64,000 nt of DNA from Aphrophora alni (Eukaryota; Arthropoda; Insecta; Hemiptera; Aphrophoridae), in the NCBI GenBank assembly GCA_963513935.1, contig OY740773.1, forward strand, positions 100,797,291 through 100,861,290, written 5' to 3'. The notes under the pieces were generated by a model that was not told where the DNA came from, made no database searches, and saw only the letters and a program-made list of their open reading frames with translations. Shown one piece after another: positions 23,480 to 34,599 of the stretch; position 1 is the first letter of the stretch, and the number at the start of each line of letters is the position of its first letter. A program made the position numbers and the translations under genes.

Positions 23480-24277
23480 CTGGAAAAATAATAATAAATG
23501 ACAAACCCAAGATTATGTCCCAAATATATTCCTCTAAATTAGTTCAAGTTTTTTTTAATACACATCCTAATTTTTATGAACAAAACAAGGGTCAGCGACT
23601 CAATAAGTGATGAAACTTCACGGAAAAGCTGTGATACCTGGATGTATTCTTCAATCTATTTACATTGTAGTGGTCTCATTGTGTTTTTAAAAAAGCGTGA
23701 TTACATAACATTTTTTGTTGGTAATTATATAATTTGCTATTCCGAATACTATTTGAACACTCTGAACAAATATTAGACACTCAATTTTCTTAATTGTTTG
23801 ATTTCTTCTGGAAAATAGAGATTCATCCGTATGTATTGAAGAACTTAACTAATTAGGCTATGTGTTCTTACATATAAACAAACCTGTTTTACTATTGATT
23901 GTACATATTTTTTACTGTGTATATAAGTTATACAAATATTATTTGTGGGCATATTTTGATCATATCACAGGACGCGTGTTTCTCTCATATTTTTTATAAA
24001 TACAAAATTTGGGGTTCTATCGATTTTGATCAAACAAATCGATTGTCTCCAACGTTGTCGTGATTTATCGGTAGAAAAAAAATTGGACATAGAGATTTTA
24101 TAAATTTTGATTATGGGGCCCCTACTGATTTCGTTTACATTTTAGTGAAATGTGAAGATTGACCCACACTCCGTATGTTAAGTGGCACATTATAGCTTTA
24201 ACAATTTGTTTTCTAAGATAGTATGCGAGGTTCTTACACTGACAACTACCGAGAGATATGTTTGGCAACGAATAGTT

Positions 24278-24430
24278 TGTTGTTGGTTTTGATTTGTTTC
24301 TGGGGATGTTTTTGAGAAATGTTTCGCAATGTACATTATTATTTCAATATCCATTACGTTTATGCTGTACTAACAACTGCAGAACTTAGATGAGAAAGTA
24401 CTGCTCTTTGTTTTAAAATAATTTAAAACA
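24278..24430 (+). repeat. dispersed GAGAAA/TTTGTGCAA family copy
   Basis: TTTTGATTTGTTTCTGGGGA, then CATTACGTTTATGCTGTACT, AACAACTGCAGAACT, ACTGCTCTTTGTTTT and AATTTAAAACAAATC. The second half matches 28250-28320 and the inverse of 38090-38165. Shorter copies of the GATTTTGGGGATG...GTGAGAAAGT part lie near 38478, 53690 and 63600, and inverted near 60700. Confidence 0.65.
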
Positions 24431-24584
24431 AATCTCTCTCAAATTTTTCTCAAATTTTGGATGAGAGAAAAAGTTAATGCAATGTTTTTATACAATTTAT
24501 TATAAATAATACTCTCTATCAGTTGTTCCATAAAACACATTAATATAGTTTATGAATGCTTTGTTCCTATAATAGTACTATTAT

Positions 24585-24735
24585 GACGAGAAAAATGGCG
24601 CCGAGAATCCGAAGAGCTGTAAAAAAAATTGTATTTCTGCACATTGTAGAGACGTTACAGAAGGGGGGGGGGGTCGTAAAGATAAGTTAAGAGCGACAGA
24701 AATGACCTCTCCTTGGAAATGAGGATTAGACAAAG
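24585..24735 (+). repeat. dispersed repeat with poly-G block, related to 18235-18520
   Basis: AAAATGGCGCCGAGAATCCG, a run of 11 G (about 24664), TAAAGATAAGTTAAGAG and GAAATGACCTCTCCTTGGAA align with 18365-18505. Confidence 0.6.
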
Positions 24736-25024
24736 CAACATTACAGACATATACAAGATGGCGGTGGAGGGAGATTTGACTCTTTTATGAGGCTTATTAT
24801 TTGTATGTCTTATACATGTGCATTTGAGAATTAATAAAGTGGGATAGTGGAGCGTAGGGTTGATTTAATGTACAAAATTGACGTTATGGTTTGAAAATAT
24901 TTGCAAAATGAACAAATATTGTAACAAATCTTAAGAAAAATTTTATATCAATTTTTTAACAGTAGATTTCCCCCTTGTCGTTTAAAGCTAAGAAATCTAT
25001 CGATCATAATTGTTAAAACAACCC

Positions 25025-25130
25025 CTAAGTACAGACCCATAACCATCGAATACTCTCAGGGTTTAATAGAACAATAGTTGGTCAAGATAGACCTGGTAGT
25101 AACGATGAAAGAGTTGGATCTAACCCAATA
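25025..25130 (-). repeat. REP-A copy, minus strand
   Basis: Inverse reading gives TTGGGTTAGATCCAACTCTT, ACCAGGTCTATCTTGACCAA, CTATTGTTCTATTAAACCCT and GAGAGTATTCGATGG. A short GGTTAGGTTGGGTT tract follows at 25144. Confidence 0.75.
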
Positions 25131-25149
25131 CAATAAGTAAAAAGGTTAG

Positions 25150-25880
25150 GTTGGGTTTTGTCAGGATTTTCACCCGTACTGGAGTTCAAATAACTAAATT
25201 CATATTTTACATTGAGGCAGATTCATTGGTCAACATAATTTTTTTCACAAAATTTTTAAAACAATTTAAAGTGACTCTAGTGCAGTTTTTTTTATAATGA
25301 ATTCAAATATGTAATCAGAATTTTTCCATCAGGCATAGTTTTTTTTGTATATAATTGTTATACATTTTAGAATACATGTGGGGATTTTATTCAGAATATC
25401 AGTTTCTGTTTCGTAAGAATTAATTCTTTTAAAATTTAAAACGTGTGCCACAAAAACCTCTGCCTGATGGAAAAAATCTGAAAACATATTTGAATTTAGC
25501 GTGGAAAATACATTTAGATTCGGTTAATTTGGTGCTTGTGAAAGAATAATTATGTTTATCAGTGTTACTTGTTAAGATCATTTTATAATCTACCTTAACT
25601 TTAAAGTAGATTAGAATGTTAGGTTATTCAAAATTAACACTTTAAATGTTATTGTATTACATTAGTTTATCTTTTTTATTTCAATAACTAAATTTTGTAA
25701 AAAACATTATACTAACTATTTCACCATAAAAGTCAGATCTGTATTTTTTAAAGTATAAAAGACCCGAGGACGTCGTTTTTGATAAACAAAATATATATTT
25801 AAAATAGGGCCTAACCTTACTTCATTTTGTCACTTAGAACAAATTACATTTGTTTTTTGTCAATTAGCATTGCATCAGAA
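25150..25880. other. no gene seen
   Basis: AT-rich. CATCAGGCATAGTTTTTTTT (about 25330) and inverse CCTGATGGAAAAAATC (about 25463) bracket a degenerate palindrome at roughly 25250-25500, possibly another decayed fold-back element. Confidence 0.4.
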
Positions 25881-26250
25881 TATCTCTTTAATTGTGATTT
25901 TGGGGTTATTAATCCACAAAAATTTTAACGAAATCGGAGAGTCGTTTTGAAAAATTGTGTCTTTTATAACACACATAATTTAAAAAACTCAATTTTTGAA
26001 ATATGGCGACCAATACGGGTTGTTTGTTTGGATCCTTAGAGGCTACATAACCAAAATACAATGAAAGTATTTTTAGCAGATTTTGTAAAAATGGTAATTT
26101 TTGTTACTTATGGCAGATACCTATAAATTTTGAGTTATCAAAGACATGATAAAGTCTCTAGTATTGGCCAAAATATTCCCACATACAAAAAAACGATTAT
26201 ATACTCTTATTCCTTGGGGTTGTACGCCCAACGACAGACAGACAGACAAA
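25881..26250. repeat. dispersed AAATCGG/GACAGACA family
   Basis: Contains ATTTTAACGAAATCGGAGAG, CCCACATACAAAAAAACG and an AGACAGACAGACA tract (about 26234-26247). The motif pattern (TTT..TCAAAATCG.T..AG.. with nearby GACA tract) also appears near 7290, 28915, 30590, 36840 (inverse) and 47950. The three open frames at 26121-26384 lie in this repeat. Confidence 0.55.
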
Positions 26251-26389
26251 AAAACTTCAACGCTCAGGGGAACTGTGAAAAAAAAAGTGGTGAGACTAGG
26301 CTTCAAGGATCAGTTTCGCCCTCCATTACTTCTATTTATCTTACTATACTTTCTGAAAGACAGACAGTGAGTAGTAAAAGTTGATAACA

Positions 26390-26685
26390 TTACTAAAGCT
26401 GGCATTAAGGTAACCTCATATGCTTAATACATTGTGTATTAATAGAAAGCCTGGTTAGAGATTAGATTATCCAAGAGCTATACAGTAGGCTGGGAAGTTG
26501 ATTTGAACTTTAGCGGGAGGGTCATTAACCTCTTGAATCGATTAAGGGATGATTCTTTGATACTAATTTAAGGGATGTCTGTTAAAATAAATAATGTCTG
26601 TCAAGATTGTTATTTTACAAGTTTCGTTTAGATGAACAACTTATGGGAATTGATTGGTAGTTTTTCAATCTATGGAAGTTTTCAT
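26390..26685 (+). repeat. direct repeat pair with 36238-36545, copy 1
   Basis: Landmarks shared in order: AAAGCTGGCATTAAGGTA, GAAAGCCTGGTTAGAGATT, CAAGAGCTATACAGTA, GGAAGTTGATTTGA, ATTAACCTCTTGAATC, ATTAAGGGATG, TTTTACAAG and AGATGAACAAC. About 300 bp, non-coding, 9.8 kb from copy 2. Confidence 0.82.
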
Positions 26686-26769
26686 TGCAAATAATGTAAG
26701 AATGCAGTATGTTACGGTTGAGGGTATATAAATTTTGATGTTTCTGAATAAGTAAGTTTTATAAAGTGA

Positions 26770-26885
26770 AACCCAGTAGGTGACTCATTCGGGTGGCTTG
26801 GGGGTAGGTCACCGGACACCCTAATCCTCTGCGCTTGTGTGAGTGATGTGAACCGACCTTTCATTCAGCTGCATTTCCAGTTTGA
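26770..26885. other. unexplained GC-richer island
   Basis: CCCAGTAGGTGACTCATTCG then GGTGGCTTGGGGGTAGGTCA, CCGGACACCCTAATCCTCTG stands out from the AT-rich flanks. It lies in a frame open for about 75 codons on the plus strand, without a recognised product or clean splice sites. It may be the body of an unrecognised short element. Confidence 0.35.
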
Positions 26886-27314
26886 TTATAGTATAGTGTC
26901 AATGTCTGGTACAAAGAAATTACTAGTTGAGTTATATACAAAATATTTTAAAATTATATTACTCATAAATTTATATCGAATTTGCTCAATTTTATTCTTC
27001 ATAAGTTAATAAATCTTAAAACACTGTGAGTTATTACGTAAATCCAAATGGGATATTTTTAAACAATCTGTGTGAATTAAGTTAATTTTGACATTTTTCT
27101 GCATCTCTTAGAAATCAAATAATCAATTAACTCATGCATAGATAGTAATGTTGGTGAGATGTGCATCTAACGTAGCGCCTGCAAAAAGAGAGATAGGGGA
27201 TGACTTCCTTCTCGTGGCTTGCGGACAGTTGTCCTGTATTATAAACCACAGTAGGCTTCAAACAAATTAAATCTAATCCTTGTATAAAGGATTTGAACCT
27301 TGTTCCAATCTCCA

Positions 27315-27575
27315 CTGAAACATATTGTTAATCACAGCGCAGAGGACGTACAAGGGCGGTTGATTACTTATGTTTGATTAAATATAAATTCACTGGTAGG
27401 CCTGAAACATATTGTTAATCACAGCGCAGAGGACGTACAAGGGCGGTTGATTACTTATGTTTGATTAAATATAAATTCACTGGTAGGCCTGAAACATATT
27501 GTTAATCACAGCGCAGAGGACGTACAAGGGCGGTTGATTACTTATGTTTGATTAAATATAAATTCACTGGTAGGC
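27315..27575. repeat. perfect 87-bp tandem triplication
   Basis: Three units of 87 bp begin with CTGAAACATATTGTTAATCA at 27315, 27402 and 27489 and end at 27575. I see no difference between units. Each contains GCGCAGAGGACGTACAAGGG and ends CTGGTAGGC. The absence of divergence implies recent amplification or an assembly artefact. Confidence 0.96.
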
Positions 27576-28054
27576 AGCTTTATAAATTATTTCACTTTAA
27601 TCAAGGATTACAATTCTGAATTTAACAAAGTTGTAAGAGGTGAAAAATGAAGATTATCTGTTACGTTTATTCTCATTATAAAGTTATTTCACAATGTTGG
27701 AATGTTCCTATTATTTATACAGTTCAATTGTTTATTTCCCATAATTTTTTTTTATATGAAAACTAATTTACGATATGATATATCTCACAATCACAACACC
27801 CTTTCCGATTTCTTTCAAATTTCAGTAAACTCTCAAAATAAAACTACCAAATCAGTGTTAAAAATCGCAAGTTAAAACATATTATGGTCTATGGTTATTT
27901 ATAGAAAAAAACTGAAAATGACCCTTGGGCAATAATCAAGTACGGTTTACACATAGCGGTATGATATAAGCGAAGCCAGTTTAGACCCTATTAAAATATT
28001 TAAACATTTTTAGTGTCAACACGACATTCATGATTCATTTTTACATTTAACCTA

Positions 28055-28130
28055 ACCTAACCTCACTTTACTCCTAACTCCACCTAACCTAACCTCAACC
28101 TCACTTATTCTTACCTAACCTAAAGTTAAG
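28055..28130 (-). repeat. interstitial CCTAA telomere-like tract
   Basis: CCTAACCTAACCTCA and further CCTAA units alternate with degenerate ACCTCA and ACTCC variants over about 75 bp. Confidence 0.8.
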
Positions 28131-28149
28131 TAACACTTTTGGTGATGAC

Positions 28150-28650
28150 GATTTTTGAGAGGTTTTTCTTTTCTTTTGAGGATGGTTGAAAGAGAAAGTT
28201 AGTGCAAAGTTTTTGCACAATTAGTTTTTATTCCTTCCATCATCATTATTTAAGTTCTACTAACAACTGTAACTAGAGCATGAAGGGCTGCTCTCTGTTA
28301 AATTAATTTAAAACAAATCGTCTAAACCTTACGAACATCTGTGTCTTTCAGTCTTGATAGTTTTATCGATCTACTCGGGTAATCATCATAATCTCTTGTA
28401 CTTCATCTGATTGGATAAAGTCATATTAAACTTATTTTAAGAACAAAATGTCTGTGTTTTATGGGATATTCACTTTGAAGTTATATATACACTGGAGGTA
28501 TTGATTCCTTTGTTGTGGTTTTAGGAGCACACAAAGGAGGCAATTTGGTTGAGTGTTGTGTGGAATATGATATAAGTTGTGATACAAAATACTATTTTGT
28601 ATACAATTGTAGAAGAGTTTACAGATTTATTTCACAGAAAAAATTATCTT
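28150..28650 (+). repeat. inverted repeat pair with 37800-38165, left copy
   Basis: Shared with the inverse of 37800-38165: ACTAGAGCATGAAGGGCTGC, TAAATTAATTTAAAACAAAT, TTGTACTTCATCTGATTGGA, TAAAGTCATATTAAACTT, GAAGTTATATATACACTGGA, CAATTTGGTTGAGTGTTGTG and TGTAGAAGAG. The open frame 28515-28730 is inside the repeat. Confidence 0.82.
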
Positions 28651-28999
28651 TCTATGCTCACAGTTCAACATTTACTGATGATGTCTCTGCGTTGACAAAA
28701 CGACTGCAGAAAAAAACAAAACAAATATAAACTATGCATTAATTTTCTCACTCAACCGAGAATAAATACGTCCCAAGTGTAAATCTTATTTGATTATCAT
28801 GAGTTTTATATCAACTGCATGGCTGTTTTTTTTATTTTCACCGATAAGTCAAGTATCGGAATTTTTGAGTTAATAACAACTAATACATTTTTGGGTCTTT
28901 AGAGGAGTTGAGCAAAATTTGATCAAAATCGTTAGGCAATTTTTATTTTTAATGAACGTCTGTCATTTTTTATATCTTAGAAAATAAATTTAGATACCA

Positions 29000-30007
29000 C
29001 TGGATACAGATTTTAAAGCTATTCAAAGTGTGATACTGTGGGTTTACAGTAAAAATAACTTTGTTTTGGAAACTAAAAATTGTCCACCAATTAAAAAATT
29101 ACTTATTATTTTAGTCAAGGATTTGATATATAATTCTTACAAGATTAAACAAAATCAATTGCAATATTTAGAGAGATTTATTGACACACTCATGCACTCA
29201 GTAAATAAATTGAAACAGTCGTCATTTACCTACCCAGCCCCATCCAACAATGTAATGAAAGGAGATCTTAAAAGATGTCAAAAATAATTTTTGTTTTTGC
29301 AACTTATTCTTGAACTGCATTGTGTTATTACTTGTAACGTTGCACACAAGTTTTGGTCATTATTCTAAAAAATTCAAAAATCGTCATTTTGTGCTTTTTT
29401 TATAACAGCTTTCCCCAAATTCTGATTCATCAAAATAATAAAACAAGATATGACCAAAATCTCCCCACATACTAAATATTTAACAAACCAAGTCTACGTG
29501 TTTGGCTGTATAGTATTTCATATAAGATGGACTCTTGAGGCTGTGAGAAATTAAGATTTCTCTAATTTACTCCTGTAGGCTTGTAGTAGATAGTTTCGCA
29601 ACAACTTCTACAAAGGGAATATTCTTAAACAGGAACAGTTAGAGCTGCAATTAGCTAATAAATCCTTACAGAAAACAAAGTTCTGATTATAGACACTAAC
29701 GATTGTTCTTTAGTAACGACACAATCATTCTTGTAATCTTCTAACACTTAAAGAGATTTAGCGAAATCTAAGTTTTAATTAATTGCTGTACCAAGGAAAG
29801 AGATTTAGGTTGCAGCGTCGCGCGCTCTGTTATTACACTCGCAAACTAAATTATTTATAAACGTGTGATTGAGGTTAAGGAATATTTTTTTATTGTTTAA
29901 CGGCGAAAAACCTCTTGGATGTAATCACCTTAAACAAAAGAAGATAAGAGCGTACGAGACCTTTGCTCTTGCATACTTTAATAGCGTCAGGTTTTGGTAA
30001 ATTTGAA
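29000..30007. other. no supported gene
   Basis: AT-rich. The frame 29030-29287 has no recognisable motif. About 29815 contains a CG-rich nucleus (GCAGCGTCGCGCGCTCTG) with no further context. Confidence 0.4.
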
Positions 30008-30012
30008 AAAAA

Positions 30013-30412
30013 AATTTTTTTTCTACATACCACGTTTTTAAAACGGATTAAAAAGTATAAAATAATTTTTCATGACCCTTCTACAATTTTGAGGGAGGAT
30101 TGTTAGTGGCTATGGATATATTTGGAATACTTGGAGAGAAAAACGTGGGGAGCAGCCAGTAAATAATACAAGTAGACAATCCGGATGAATTCACAGCTAA
30201 TTTCAGTGAATTGGAAATGAGATTCACTGTAATTTAATTTATTTACTCCTCCTTAACTATCATAGATTGCCTGCGTCCCACGTTTTTCTCTCCAAGTATT
30301 CCAAATATATCCATAGCCCACTAACAATCCTCCATAAAAATTGTAGAAGGGTCATGAAACATTATTTTATACTTTTTAGTCCGTTTTAAAAACGTGGTAT
30401 GTTAAAAAAAAT
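30013..30412. mobile_element. fold-back MITE, 400 bp with ~137-bp arms
   Basis: Left arm 30013-30149 and right arm 30277-30412 are near-perfect inverse copies. The outer ends read AATTTTTTTT then ACATACCACGTTTTTAAAAC. The arms include CATGACCCTTCTACAATTTT, TTGTTAGTGGCTATGGATA and GGAGAGAAAAACGTGGG. The central 127 bp is unique and non-coding. No transposase is encoded, so movement would need an enzyme from elsewhere. Superfamily not determined, because A/T runs at both ends hide any target-site duplication. Confidence 0.9.
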
Positions 30413-30419
30413 TATTTGA

Positions 30420-31039
30420 TTTATTTTGTCAATTATTCTTTTAAACCGTACGTTTTACTTACGATTTTAAACATTAATTTGGGGTATTAATCTTCATATT
30501 TCGATCGTAATCAGTAGAGCGGTATTTATGAAATTATGAATTGTTTAATAACACCATGGCCAATTATTTGGTTTTACCTAAAATTGAGCAACATTTGATT
30601 AAAATCGTTAGAGCTGATTTAGAAGAAATAGATATTTTATTTTTTATAGTAGCTAACTCCAAATTTTGTGGTACGGAAAAAATAATAACTACCCACAATA
30701 TACCCACATAAAAAATTTGATTAAAATCGGTTCGAGCGTTTGATCTGTTTTCAAAAACCACTTTTTTTTTTTAAACTTCGGGCGTTTCAAAACAGATATA
30801 TCCACAGCAAATTCGACACTCAACATAAAAACTACATCCCTTCCTGTTGGCAAGTTTCTAGCGTTAGACAAGCATTAAAGGATGATTTTTCATGTATAAT
30901 GGGTAATCGAGAGAGTATGCGAAAAGTGCTGTGCGTTATGTACCCGCACGGACTACATATCGATTGTAAGGTTGCGAAAGAAAATAGGGTTGAAGCATCT
31001 TACTTCTGCTAACTACTCTCAGAGGATGACGGATGAATA
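30420..31039. other. dispersed AAATCG repeat plus unexplained coding-like stretch
   Basis: 30580-30740 belongs to the AAAATCGTTAGAGC repeat family. The plus-strand frame 30790-31012 has a plausible amino-acid mix (NYIPSCWQVSSVRQALKDD, GNRESMRKVLCVMYPHGLHI) and a weak donor-like GATT|GTAAGG at about 30967, but no family was recognised and no acceptor is obvious. Confidence 0.3.
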
Positions 31040-32040
31040 GGGTGAAGTCTTGGATTAGATCCCTCTCTTTCATCTTTACTATCAGGTCTCTCTTAACCAA
31101 CTCTTGTTTTCTTCCAACCCTGAAGGTATTATAGTATTTAAAGAGTATGGGTCTTTATTTTTGGTTCTTTTCTTCCTTTTTTTTTAAAAAAAAGACGACG
31201 TTGATAGAAAGTTTATTCACCTTTAAACAACAAGAACAATTTTTCGTAACCTTAAATTTAATTTATAGTCATTAGGGAGTCATCTAGTGTTTTCGGGTAC
31301 GGCAATCCAGTGGTAACCTAGCTGGATCTACTTCTTTTTCCATATAGTCTTGGGTTAGATTCATATTTCTTGACCAACTCTTATTCTCTTCCGACGCTGA
31401 CGCTATTAGAGTATTCCAGACTAGTAGGTCTTTGTTTTGTGGTCTGTCCGTTCTTTTTTCCATAAGGCAATGTTAACCGAAACGTTTATTGCCTTCTAGC
31501 AACAAGACAAAATTTCTAGTAACCTTAATTATAATTTCATAACCCTCAGAGACTCATCGTAGTGTTTTCGAGATGTAACCTTTTTCATGTAGTCTCATTC
31601 ATCTCTCATACGAAATATCTTTTTAGCAACTCTTGTTCTGTTACAACTCTCATAATATTAGAGCATTCCAGTCTAAGGGGTCTATATTTTATATTCTGTT
31701 TTTTATAAGGAAATGTTGATCGAGAGGTTTTTCTTTTAAACAACAAGAAATAATTGTTTAGAGTAACAATAAGTTTAATTATGTTACCCTCAGGGACTCA
31801 TTATAGTGTTATTAGGTGTGATAATCCAGAGGTAACTTAGCTGGATTTACTCCTTTTTTACTTGGTTATATCGATTTCTCTCATGTTTCTTACCATATCT
31901 TATTCTCTCACGACTTTGTTCCTATTATAGTATTCAAGAGGAAGGAGTCTCATTTTATATTAATTTCGTTTTTATTTTAGTAGATGATGATATTCCGAGA
32001 ATGTTTGAATTTAAAACCACAAGGAAAAAAGAAAATATAT
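31040..32040 (+). repeat. REP-A tandem array, four diverged units
   Basis: The GTCTTGG.TTAGAT anchor occurs at 31047 and 31347 (300 bp apart), then in eroded form at 31592 and about 31859. Each unit repeats, in order: TCTTTCATCTTT, GACCAACTCTTGTTC, CCGACCCTGACG, AGTATTCCAG, GGTCTTTATTTT, a T block, AAGGCGATG.TGACCGA, CTTCAAACAACAAGA, GTAACCTTAAATTTAATTTA, CCCTCAGGGACTCAT and ACCTAGCTGGATCTAC. No coding frame survives. Dispersed single copies elsewhere in the window show it is a mobile or once-mobile repeat. Confidence 0.85.
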
Positions 32041-32749
32041 ATTAAGATGAATTTCTGGAAAATTTCTATGTTTAATTTGTAGATGTCAGAAAATCATTTG
32101 ACGATTACTTCAGGTTATAGCAGTGTTTTCCTTCCTGTTCATATATAACTATCACAAAATAATATTACAAATTTCTGTTTTCTAAAAATGATAGTAAATA
32201 AAGAAATTTACATTTAGATAAAATGTTTCTTGATCGGCTTGATGGATTATTCTCACAATTACACCACACACCCTTAAAAGATCATTATATCCTACTTTAT
32301 TTATCAAGTTTCAAATATTATAAATATATTTAACCTAAATATAAACACAATGTTGGTTTACTCCCTCGATGTTAGAAAATTAAATCCGTACGAACTTTAA
32401 ACTGTAATACTTTCCTGGACTAAGGCTTCCTCCACCCAAGTAAATAATAGCTTCAGCGAACTGTTTTTGTAATTAACTTTTGGCAAGATTAATGTTTTGT
32501 GTTTTCGAGAGGGACAGAATATATGGTGTAAAGTTGGACAAATCTGTTGAGTTCTCAAAAAGTATTTACGTATCTGTTAAAAAACGTGTTTCAAATCCAA
32601 CACACATAATAAAATAATCGTTAATAATTTTTAATTAGATGTTTGCTACGGCCTAACTGATCTAATATATTTCGAACATGGTTGATTTGGTGTTTCCCTT
32701 AATCGCCAGTAAGAGTAATGACTAGATTACGGACTAAAATTGTAAGAGT

Positions 32750-32890
32750 GAAAGAAAGGTTGTTTACACTTCGATAAACCGTTAAGTTACCATTCTGTTG
32801 GCACGCAACCACTATTAGTCAATTATTTGCCGTTCTTTGAGCAGTGTATTTCAGTGAATTATGATTTTCTGGTCATGTTTGTATTTATTT
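32750..32890 (+). repeat. partial unit of the ~350-bp tandem repeat
   Basis: CGATAAACCGTTAAGTTACC, TCTGTTGGCACGCAACC, GTCAATTATTTGCCG and TGGTCATGTTTGTATTTATT match the units at 33865-33990 and 34215-34345. It is separated from them by about three unit lengths of other sequence. Confidence 0.7.
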
Positions 32891-33104
32891 TAAGGAATAG
32901 CTTCTAAAAACTTGTGACGTGTTCCAGGGAACAGTCTCCCCTACTCATTGATGTTGCCACTTCGGTTGCGTATGGATGACTCTTTGGTCACGCCTTGAGT
33001 TGCCAGTATAATCTTGGTTTGGTTTCATGTTGAGTTCTCTCAATTTATTTCATTTAGTTTAGAGTGAGTTTTCTTAATTATTATGTCGTGTTTAGTTTCG
33101 GCAT

Positions 33105-33170
33105 TAGCGTTCCCGATATTATCGGGAAGGCCTAAAAATGTGTAGCACCGCGAAATAAATAAATAAATAA

Positions 33171-33180
<10 letters not shown>
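33105..33180 (+). mobile_element. putative LINE 3' terminus with hairpin and AAAT tail
   Basis: TTCCCGATATTATCGGGAA (33110-33128) forms an 8-bp stem with a 3-base loop, followed by GCGAAATAAATAAATAAAT. A terminal hairpin before a microsatellite-like tail is typical of several non-LTR elements. The upstream body (about 32920-33100, GC-richer) is not otherwise recognised. Confidence 0.5.

Positions 33181-33223
<43 letters not shown>
33176..33223. repeat. (TA)n microsatellite
   Basis: About 23 TA units growing out of the AAAT tail of the preceding element. Confidence 0.95.
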
Positions 33224-33224
<1 letters not shown>

Positions 33225-33679
33225 CCTTTACCAATCTTATAATGGGCCTTTACCAATCTAATTTCAATAATATTTGTGTGCAGTTACTTTAAAAATTAGA
33301 ATCTAAGTCCACCAAAATAGTTCATTATGATTAAATTATTAAAAGCTTGTTACCTAGAGTGGTTTTTGGTTTAATGGGGATAAGGAAAGTTAGCGTAATT
33401 CCGGTATTAAAATTTCTACCATAACGTGTTCTAGTCGGCAGCAGAACGAGATGCAAACAAAAAGGTAATGGTTGCTCTTTTTAAAAATATGGGTTTGTTA
33501 CTTATCGATACAAAACCAAGAAATGCCCTTGTGTTTTTAAGTGAATCATCAAGAATTCGTTTTTAAAAGTTTTATTGCTGACTTCTCAGCTATCTTTTAA
33601 TAGAATATAAAAATTAAAATATCATCTTGTTAAGAATTAAAATTTATAAGATGTATTGATACACTGCAATATAATACAG

Positions 33680-34590
33680 GTAATATAAAAACATTTTTCA
33701 AAACTTGGTATCGATATCTCAATTCGTTCTGCAGATGTATCTTGTTTTTGAAAAGATAAACGATCAAAACAATGAAAGACGAAGCTTTTTTGACTTATGT
33801 TAATGGGAACTTATTCCTTTGATGGATCACGCCATGCATATTTTGGAAGAGGAGCAAAAAGTTGTTCATCTCGATAAACAGTTAGGTCTCCACTCAGTTG
33901 GCACACTTCTATTAGTCAGTTATTTGGCGTTTTTTGAGTAGTGCAGTTCTGTAAATTGTAATATTTTATGGTCATGTTTGAATTTATTTTAATTAGTCTG
34001 TCTGCTTAAGCTTAGCTTTGTAGTACACTACAAACTAAAAATATAAAAACATTTATCAACATTTAATATCGATATCTTAATTCGTTCTGGAGATATATCT
34101 CATTTTGAAAAAGACAAACTGACAAAAAGATAAAAAAGTAGCATATTTTGGAACTTATTTTTTTGATGGATCACGCACTCTAATTCTGCAATAGGGGACT
34201 CAAATTTGTTCACCCCAATAATCTGTTAGATCTCCACTCCGTTGGCACGCAACCCCTATCAGTCAGTTAACTGCTGTTCCTTGTGTAGTGTAGTTCAATA
34301 AATTGTATTTTTTTCTGGTCATGTTTGTATTTATTTTAGTTAAATGTCTGCTCCAGCTTAGCTTTGTAATACACTGCAAACTAATAATATAAAAACATTT
34401 TGCAAAACTTGGTATCGATATCTCAAATCGTGCTGAAGATATATCTTGTTTTTGAAAAATAAAGCTGACAAATGAATTTAAAATCGAAGCATTTTTGGAC
34501 GTAGATTATTGGGAGGTTTATTCTTTAATTTATGTCAAAATAACATGTTAAATGTTGACACCATACTTCCTGGACATTCTGTATATTAGT
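33680..34590 (+). repeat. ~350-bp tandem array, 2.5 to 3 units
   Basis: The anchor TATCGATATCT occurs at 33709, 34067 and 34413 (spacing 358 and 346). GTTGGCAC occurs at 33897 and 34241. Each unit has ATATAAAAACATTT, ATCTTGTTTTTGAAAA, GATGGATCACGC, TTAGGTCTCCACTC, TGGTCATGTTTG and CTTAGCTTTGTA. The array ends in CACCATACTTCCTGGACATT, CTGTATA, an ACAGAATGTCC-type terminus, so it may be the inside of one mobile element. Confidence 0.82.
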
Positions 34591-34599
34591 GGGAAAAAT

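Noticed and set aside
26121..26384. Three open frames around a GACAGACA tract
   Set aside because: All lie inside a dispersed non-coding repeat also present elsewhere in the window.
27315..27575. CRISPR-like array
   Set aside because: The three 87-bp units are contiguous with no unique spacers, and the genome is eukaryotic.
30740..31012. 90-codon plus-strand frame as a gene
   Set aside because: Part of it looks coding, but no family, acceptor or relative was found, and the opposite strand is open too. Left as unexplained.
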